This document shows, one piece after another, positions 9,329 to 13,426 of a DNA stretch of 13,426 nt. Source of the stretch: an uncultured Oxalobacteraceae bacterium. GTDB taxonomy: Bacteria; Pseudomonadota; Gammaproteobacteria; Burkholderiales; Burkholderiaceae. The stretch covers positions 1 through 13,426 of the forward strand of contig CAMLHI010000034.1 in NCBI GenBank assembly GCA_946479705.1. Direction: 5' to 3'. A program made the position numbers and the translations under genes. Below the pieces are notes generated by a model. The model saw nothing but the letters and a program-made list of their open reading frames with translations. It was not told the origin of the DNA and made no database searches. Within the stretch, counting starts at the first letter, position 1. Each line of letters starts with the position of its first letter.

Positions 9329-9970
9329 TTACTTGGCGGGCTTGATCGGCTTGGAAGCCAGCTTCTTGTTACGCTCGGCCAGCGACTTGATCAGGCCATC
9401 GATGCCCGATTTGCCGATTTCCGACGCAAAGTTGCCCTTGTAGGTTTCCACCAGCCAGGCGCCCAGCACATTGATGTCGAAGATCTTCCAGCCGGCCGGA
9501 GTCTTGGCCAGGCGGTAGTTCAGGGTGATCGGCTCGCCGCGGGTCATGTTGACCTGCGAGCGCACTTCGACTTCCTGGTCGGCCGGGTCGGCGCGCAGGG
9601 GCTTGAATTCCACGGTTTCGTTCTTGATCTGCGACAGCGCGCCCGAGTAGGTGAAGATCAGCAGGGTGCGAAATTCGTTCGACAGCTGCTTTTGCTGTTC
9701 CGGCGTGGCTTCGCGCCAGAAACGCCCGGCCGCCAGGGCGGTCATGCGCTGGAAGTCGACGTAAGGCAAGATCTTGCTCTCGACCAGGTCCATCACGCGT
9801 TTCTGGTTGCCGGCCTGGATTTCCTTGTCGCTCTTGGCGGTGTCGATGACGTCGCTGGAAATGCGCTTGACGAGCGCGTCCGGCGCTTCGGCGGTGTTGG
9901 CGTAGGCGCCGGCCGCGGCAAAGGCCACGGTCGCGACGGCGGCGGTCAGTAGTTGTTTGATCAGTTTCAT
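9329..9970 (-). CDS. mlaC: MlaC, periplasmic phospholipid-binding shuttle
   Basis: MlaC is the soluble periplasmic carrier that moves phospholipid between the MlaA complex in the outer membrane and MlaFEDB in the inner membrane. The protein has 213 residues. Residues 1-24 form a Sec signal peptide: MKLIKQ, a hydrophobic Ala/Val core and the likely cleavage site AYA|NT. The mature part fits the Ttg2/MlaC family, with ILPYVDFQRMTALAAGRFW (67-85) and VLGAWLVETYKGNFASEI in the C-terminal third. The ATG at 9970 has an AAGAGAG ribosome site. A 71-base gap with a GC-rich hairpin separates it from mlaA. Confidence 0.96.
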   Translation of the reverse strand: MKLIKQLLTAAVATVAFAAAGAYANTAEAPDALVKRISSDVIDTAKSDKEIQAGNQKRVMDLVESKILPYVDFQRMTALAAGRFWREATPEQQKQLSNEFRTLLIFTYSGALSQIKNETVEFKPLRADPADQEVEVRSQVNMTRGEPITLNYRLAKTPAGWKIFDINVLGAWLVETYKGNFASEIGKSGIDGLIKSLAERNKKLASKPIKPAK

Positions 9971-10005
9971 AAGCTCTCTTGTGTAGATGGTTTTCCGGAC
10001 TGCAA

Positions 10006-10024
10006 CCCACCGCTCCGCGGCGGG
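10006..10024 (-). other. GC-rich stem-loop between mlaA and mlaC
   Basis: In the transcript, CCCGCCGC and GCGGTGGG can pair over eight base pairs with one G-U pair and a three-base loop. It lies in the 71-base gap after the mlaA stop. No T-tract follows, so a normal intrinsic terminator is unlikely. It may block 3' exonucleases or lower downstream expression. A 10-base palindrome, CTCTGCAGAG (10027-10036), lies next to it. Confidence 0.5.
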
Positions 10025-10041
10025 CGCTCTGCAGAGGTTAA

Positions 10042-10890
10042 CTACTTGGCGGCCGTTTCGGATGACACCGGCTTCGCGGGCGTGGCCGGGGCATCGTCAT
10101 CGGCATAGGCGGCCCGGATGCTCTTGGCGTCCGAGGTCATGGCATCGGCGGAAGCGTCCTTGGCCGCTTCCTTGGCTTTCTTGCGCGATGTTTCACCATC
10201 GAAAATCTTGTTCTGGCGGCGCTGCAGATAGCCGTCACGGATGAATTCGTAGCGGTCCAGCGCTGCCTCTTCCAGCAGGTTGGAGGCGTCCAGCAGCACG
10301 GCGCGCTCGTCGACCACGCGCACCACCGTGCCGACATTGCGGTAACTGAGCGGCGTGACGTGGAACCAGGGGTCGGCAGCGATGTCCAGCGGCAGGCCGG
10401 CGGTGTCACGGATGGTCGATGGGCCCAGGATCGGCAACATCAAGTAGGGACCGGCAGGCACGCCCCAATAGCCCAGGGTCTGGCCGAAGTCTTCGGTGTG
10501 CTTGGGCAGGCCGGCTTCCGAGGCGACGTCGAACACGCCGCCGATGCCGAAGCTGGTATTGATCATCACGCGGGCAAAATCGGACATGCCGGCTTCGCCC
10601 TTGCCTTGCATCAGGTTATTGGCCGAACTCCACACATCGGCCAAATTGCCGAAGAAATTGTTTACGCCAGTCTGGACGAAGGACGGGGTCACCGACTTGT
10701 AGACCGTGGCCGCCGGTTTCAGGGCATGCTCGTCGATCGAATCGTTGAACGCGAACATGCTGCGGTTGAATTTCTCGAAGGGGTCGCGCGGATTGGTGGA
10801 GGCGCAGCCGGCCAGGCTCAGGGCGGCGGCTGCAAGGACCAGGGCGCGCCAGGGACGCGCTCGGCCCGTGGGGCCGTTGTTATTGTTCAT
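10042..10890 (-). CDS. mlaA: MlaA (VacJ), outer-membrane lipoprotein of the Mla system
   Basis: MlaA removes mislocalised phospholipid from the outer leaflet of the outer membrane, in partnership with porins, and passes it to MlaC. The protein has 282 residues. A lipoprotein signal ends in the lipobox LAGC with Cys29 as the lipidated residue. The next residue is Ala rather than Asp, which agrees with outer-membrane sorting. Family motifs include DPFEKFNRSMFAFND (36-50), NNFFGNLADVWSSANNLMQG (77-96) and GYWGVPAGPYLMLPILGPST (140-159). After about residue 232 there is a roughly 50-residue Lys/Ala/Asp-rich tail that looks disordered. The start overlaps the mlaD stop as ATGA. In E. coli mlaA is unlinked to the mla operon; here it is inside it. 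Confidence 0.97.
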   Translation of the reverse strand: MNNNNGPTGRARPWRALVLAAAALSLAGCASTNPRDPFEKFNRSMFAFNDSIDEHALKPAATVYKSVTPSFVQTGVNNFFGNLADVWSSANNLMQGKGEAGMSDFARVMINTSFGIGGVFDVASEAGLPKHTEDFGQTLGYWGVPAGPYLMLPILGPSTIRDTAGLPLDIAADPWFHVTPLSYRNVGTVVRVVDERAVLLDASNLLEEAALDRYEFIRDGYLQRRQNKIFDGETSRKKAKEAAKDASADAMTSDAKSIRAAYADDDAPATPAKPVSSETAAK

Positions 10891-11360
10891 TTGCTCTCTT
10901 CCTTTCCTTCGGCCGCCTTGCTGTAGATAAACCGGTTGATCAGGTCTTCCAGCACGGCTGCCGATTGGGTACGGGCAATCCGGTCGCCTTGGACCAGATT
11001 GTTGGTGTCGCCGCCGGCCTCGATGCCGATATATTGTTCACCGAGCAGGCCTGCGGTCAGGATTTTCAACGAGCTATCTTTTGGGAATTTATAGCCTGTC
11101 TCAAGTTCCAAGGTTACCAGCGCTTGGTAGCTCTTGTCATCAAACTTGATATCGCCGACGCGGCCGACCACCACACCGGCGCTCTTGACCGGGGCTTGCG
11201 GCTTGAGGCCGCCGATATTGTCGAACTTGCCGGTGATCGCATAGGTCTTGCCGAACGACAGGGTGCTCATATTCCCGGCTTTGAGCGCCAGAAACACCAG
11301 GGCCGCCATGCCGAGCACGACAAACAGGCCTACCCAGACGTCAATCGATTTGCGATGCAT
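10887..11360 (-). CDS. mlaD: MlaD, MCE-domain substrate-binding subunit
   Basis: MlaD is anchored in the inner membrane and forms a hexameric periplasmic MCE ring that takes phospholipid from or to MlaC. The protein has 157 residues, shorter than the 183 of E. coli, mainly through a short C-terminal tail. One membrane helix spans about 8-27 (VWVGLFVVLGMAALVFLALK). The MCE domain follows at about 38-116, including VKSAGVVVGRVGDIKFD (58-74) and LTAGLLGEQYIGIEAG (101-116). A helix of about 30 residues that would line the ring pore comes after. The ATG at 11360 has an AGGAAA ribosome site, and the start lies in the palindrome ATGCAT. The stop overlaps mlaA by four bases. Confidence 0.96.
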   Translation of the reverse strand: MHRKSIDVWVGLFVVLGMAALVFLALKAGNMSTLSFGKTYAITGKFDNIGGLKPQAPVKSAGVVVGRVGDIKFDDKSYQALVTLELETGYKFPKDSSLKILTAGLLGEQYIGIEAGGDTNNLVQGDRIARTQSAAVLEDLINRFIYSKAAEGKEESK

Positions 11361-11386
11361 AGTATTTTCCTAACGCTTGTATGTGG

Positions 11387-11403
11387 CGGCAGCCCGGCTG
11401 CCG
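11387..11403 (-). other. Stem-loop between mlaE and mlaD
   Basis: In the 52-base gap after the mlaE stop, CGGCAGC and GCTGCCG form a perfect 7-base-pair stem with a three-base loop. No T-tract follows. It lies about 27 bases before the mlaD start and may affect transcript stability or ribosome access rather than termination. Confidence 0.5.
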
Positions 11404-11412
11404 GTTTCAAAT

Positions 11413-12198
11413 TTAGTGGTTGAACATCAGGGCGGTGAGCAGGAAGTCCAGCCCCCACACCATCAGCGAGGCGATCACGACGGTGCGCGTGGTGGCGCGC
11501 GACACGTCTTCCGGCGTCGGCTGGGCATGGTATCCCTGGAACAGCGCCGTGAAGGTTACGGCGACGCCGAACACCAGGCTCTTGACGATCACGCCGTTGA
11601 ACACGTCGGCGCGCACATCCACATTGGCTTGCATTTGCGACCAGAACGCGCCCTCGTCCACGCCGATCAGCTTGACGCCGACCAGGTAGCCGCCGATCAC
11701 GCCCACGGCGCTGAAGATGGTGGCCAGGATCGGCATGGCGATCACGCCGGCCCAGAACCGCGGAGCCAGCACGCGCTGCACTGGGTTAATGGCCATCATT
11801 TCCATGGCGGACAATTGTTCCCCGGCTTTCATCAGGCCGATCTGGGCCGTCAGCGAAGTGCCGGCGCGGCCGGCGAACAGCAGGGCCGTGACCACCGGCC
11901 CCAGTTCGCGCACCAGGGCAAGTGCGACCACCTGGCCGAGCTTTTGTTCCGCGCCGTAGGGCGTCAAAGTGATATAGCCCTGCAGGCCCAGCACCATGCC
12001 GACGAACAAGCCGGACACGACGATGATGACGAGCGAGTAATTGCCGATGAAGTGGACCTGCTCGGAAATGAGCGAGGGACGGCGCAAGGCCCCCGGCGAC
12101 ACGCCCAGCAGGTTGAAAAACGCGCGCGTGGCGAAGCCGACGCTCTCGACGGCTTCGCGCAGGGTGGCGCCGACGCGGGCCAGGGCCTTGACGATCAT
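11413..12198 (-). CDS. mlaE: MlaE, inner-membrane permease of the Mla transporter
   Basis: MlaE is the permease dimer beneath the MlaD ring, driven by MlaF. The protein has 261 residues, the same size as the E. coli protein. It belongs to the MlaE/TrnI permease family. An N-terminal interfacial helix comes first, and membrane segments follow at about 53-73, 90-110, 148-175, 200-220 and 238-258. The conserved ELGPVVTALLFAGRAGTSLTA (98-118) includes the motif that contacts MlaF; AMEMMAINPVQRVLAPR follows at 131-147. The open frame continues upstream to 12390 but overlaps mlaF. The ATG at 12198 overlaps the mlaF stop as ATGA and matches the family start. Confidence 0.97.
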   Translation of the reverse strand: MIVKALARVGATLREAVESVGFATRAFFNLLGVSPGALRRPSLISEQVHFIGNYSLVIIVVSGLFVGMVLGLQGYITLTPYGAEQKLGQVVALALVRELGPVVTALLFAGRAGTSLTAQIGLMKAGEQLSAMEMMAINPVQRVLAPRFWAGVIAMPILATIFSAVGVIGGYLVGVKLIGVDEGAFWSQMQANVDVRADVFNGVIVKSLVFGVAVTFTALFQGYHAQPTPEDVSRATTRTVVIASLMVWGLDFLLTALMFNH

Positions 12199-12998
12199 GG
12201 CTGGGCTCCCAGGCCGAGGTCGTCGGCCAGCGACTTGCCCGGGTAGTGGAAGGGCACCGGGCCGTCCGGCGCGGCATTGACGAATTGTTTCACGTAAGGG
12301 TCTTCCGAGACGCGCAGGTCTGCTGGCGTGCCTTGCGCCACGATCTTGCCGGCGGACATGAAGTACACATAGTCGGCGATGGCGAAGCATTCGTGCACAT
12401 CGTGCGAGACCAGGATCGAGGTCGAGCCGAGCGCGTCGTTGAGGGTGCGGATCAGGTTAGCGGTGACGCCCATGGAAATCGGGTCGAGGCCGGCGAAGGG
12501 CTCGTCGTACATGATCAGTTCCGGGTCGAGCGCGATGGCGCGCGCCACCGCCACGCGGCGCGCCATGCCGCCGGAAATCTCGGCCGGCTTGAGCTTGGCG
12601 GCATTGCGCAGGCCGACCGCGTTGAGTTTCATGAGCACCAGGTCGCGGATCAGCTCTTCCGGCAGGTCGGTGTGTTCGCGCATCGGGAAGGCCACGTTGT
12701 CGAACACCGACAGGTCGGTAAACAGGGCGCCGAACTGGAACAGCATGCCCATCTTGCGGCGCAGGCGGTACAGGTGGTCGATATCGAGCTCATGGACGAC
12801 TTCGCCGGCCACCGTCACGGAACCCTTTTGCGGGCGGATCTGGCCGCCGATCAGGCGCAGCACGGTGGTCTTGCCGCAACCGGAACCACCCATGACCGCC
12901 ACCACCTTCCCGCGCGGGAAGTCCATGCGCAGGTTCGACAGGATCGTCCTTTCGCCGTAGGCAAACTGTAAGTCGCGTATCTCTACCAGGTTCGTCAC
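12195..12998 (-). CDS. mlaF: MlaF, ATP-binding subunit of the Mla transporter (GTG start)
   Basis: MlaF is the ATPase of the MlaFEDB complex. With the GTG at 12998 it has 267 residues, as in E. coli. Walker A GGSGCGKTT is at 37-45, the signature ISGGMARR at 141-148, Walker B LIMYDEPFAG at 161-170, and the switch His199 is in SHD. The C-terminal tail with DGPVPFHYPG (245-254) is the family extension that reaches across to the other MlaF subunit near MlaB. An ATG at 13064 in the same frame would add 22 residues, but that start lies upstream of the candidate -10, and family homology starts at TNLVEIRDLQ. The GTG has no clear ribosome site, which leaves some doubt about the exact start. Confidence 0.95.
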   Translation of the reverse strand: MTNLVEIRDLQFAYGERTILSNLRMDFPRGKVVAVMGGSGCGKTTVLRLIGGQIRPQKGSVTVAGEVVHELDIDHLYRLRRKMGMLFQFGALFTDLSVFDNVAFPMREHTDLPEELIRDLVLMKLNAVGLRNAAKLKPAEISGGMARRVAVARAIALDPELIMYDEPFAGLDPISMGVTANLIRTLNDALGSTSILVSHDVHECFAIADYVYFMSAGKIVAQGTPADLRVSEDPYVKQFVNAAPDGPVPFHYPGKSLADDLGLGAQP

Positions 12999-13027
12999 TG
13001 TGGGTTTGTCGTATTGGGGAATCCCGT

Positions 13028-13051
13028 ATTGTAGTGCAGAAAGGGTAAGGC
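13028..13051 (-). promoter_or_regulatory. Candidate promoter of the mla operon
   Basis: TACAAT (13028-13033) matches the sigma-70 -10 consensus in five of six bases and lies 29 bases upstream of the mlaF GTG. The box GCCTTACCC (13043-13051) is nine bases further upstream. No clear TTGACA is present at normal spacing. The same box and spacing occur at 8935-8958. Confidence 0.45.
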
Positions 13052-13127
13052 CTGCAGCCGCCACGGGGATTCCAGCCGGGTAGACGAGGTGTTAAAACAA
13101 CACTACTGAACGACGGGTCAGATATAT

Positions 13128-13151
13128 GCACGGCCAAGTGCTTGTTTTTTT
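13128..13151 (+). terminator. Weak terminator-like element, plus strand
   Basis: GCAC, a six-base loop and GTGC are followed by TTG and seven T on the plus strand. The stem has only four base pairs, and no plus-strand gene ends here. It might limit antisense transcription away from the mla promoter, or be chance. Confidence 0.2.
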
Positions 13152-13265
13152 GAGGGTTAATTTACGGGGCGCGGAAGCAGTGGAGAGAAAGTTGCTCTGC
13201 TGCAAATTCGTGCGCGGCAGCATTGTTACAAGCTTTTGCCCGCTTTCGCGCCGCGCCACCAGGGA

Positions 13266-13426
13266 TCAGCCGGGACAGTAGCGCTGCACATATTCCCGGT
13301 GCGGCGGCAGCTGGCGCACCACATGCTCGATGCGGGCGCGGATATTGTCGAGGAAGCTCTTCAATTCCGCATCGGCCATCAGGTCGGCGCTCTGGTGGTG
13401 GCTGGCCGGCAGCATGCCCTGGCCGA
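13266..13426 (-). CDS. Flavin-dependent tryptophan-halogenase-family protein (C-terminal fragment)
   Basis: The last 52 residues and the TGA stop are visible; the rest is beyond the right edge. The fragment starts GQGMLPASHHQSADLMADAE and ends LPPHREYVQRYCPG. This fits the C-terminus of the tryptophan 7-halogenase family: a GQG motif with a proline shortly after it, a short helix with acidic residues, then a proline-x-His pattern and a Cys close to the end. Family members use reduced FAD, chloride or bromide and oxygen to halogenate aromatic substrates, but many genomic members have no known substrate and may not act on free tryptophan. The assignment rests on this short segment only. The gene points the same way as mla and ends 267 bases before mlaF. 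Confidence 0.7.
   Translation of the reverse strand, partial: GQGMLPASHHQSADLMADAELKSFLDNIRARIEHVVRQLPPHREYVQRYCPG

Larger units (their letters stand above)
12999..13265. other. Intergenic region between the halogenase-family gene and mlaF
   Basis: No coding region is supported in these 267 bases, which are less GC-rich than their surroundings. They hold the candidate mlaF promoter (13028-13051). They also hold small dyads: GTGTT/AACAC with a five-base loop at 13089-13103, GCAC/GTGC followed on the plus strand by seven T at 13128-13151, and TGCTGC/GCAGCA with a 13-base loop at 13198-13222. None is a convincing minus-strand terminator for the halogenase gene, so read-through into mla is possible. 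Confidence 0.6.

Noticed and set aside
12790..13137. A 115-codon minus-strand frame upstream of and overlapping mlaF
   Set aside because: Most of it is mlaF in another frame, and the upstream part shows no protein-like pattern.
13198..13222. Hairpin TGCTGC/GCAGCA as terminator of the halogenase-family gene
   Set aside because: The loop is 13 bases, the stem only six base pairs, and no T-tract follows on the minus strand.

Overview
The window looks like a chromosomal segment of a high-GC betaproteobacterium, most likely Oxalobacteraceae (Massilia, Duganella or Janthinobacterium type). This rests on gene order (mla operon, ABC exporter, ibaG, murA, then hisG onward), the short form of HisG, GC-rich codon use and the protein character. 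The genus is an inference. Every gene I can support lies on the minus strand, so transcription runs from high to low coordinates.

Reading in the direction of transcription: (1) 13426-13266 holds the last 52 residues of a flavin-dependent tryptophan-halogenase-family protein. (2) 13265-12999 is an intergenic region with a candidate promoter. (3) 12998-9026 is a complete Mla phospholipid-transport operon, mlaF-mlaE-mlaD-mlaA-mlaC-mlaB, with the outer-membrane lipoprotein gene mlaA inside it. (4) 9025-8874 is a 152-base gap with a second candidate promoter and a leader inverted repeat. (5) 8873-7198 encodes an ABC-2 type exporter (ATPase plus permease, YadG/YadH-like). (6) 7188-5689 encodes the BolA-family protein IbaG and the peptidoglycan enzyme MurA. 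(7) 5677 to the left edge is a histidine operon: hisG (short form), hisD, a DNA methyltransferase gene, hisC, hisB, hisH and the start of hisA.

From the ABC ATPase to hisA there is no intergenic gap longer than about 42 bases, and several junctions are ATGA overlaps. Envelope genes and histidine genes may therefore share transcripts. The Mla proteins move phospholipid between the outer and inner membranes. MurA makes the first committed peptidoglycan precursor. The His enzymes cover the ATP-PRPP step, IGP formation and dehydration, transamination and the final oxidation. hisF, hisI/hisE and hisZ are not visible.

The most unusual items are the solitary beta-class DNA methyltransferase gene, which overlaps hisD at one end and hisC at the other, and an identical 9-base box at the same distance upstream of the -10 elements of both candidate promoters. 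I see no tRNA, rRNA, CRISPR array, insertion sequence or restriction endonuclease.
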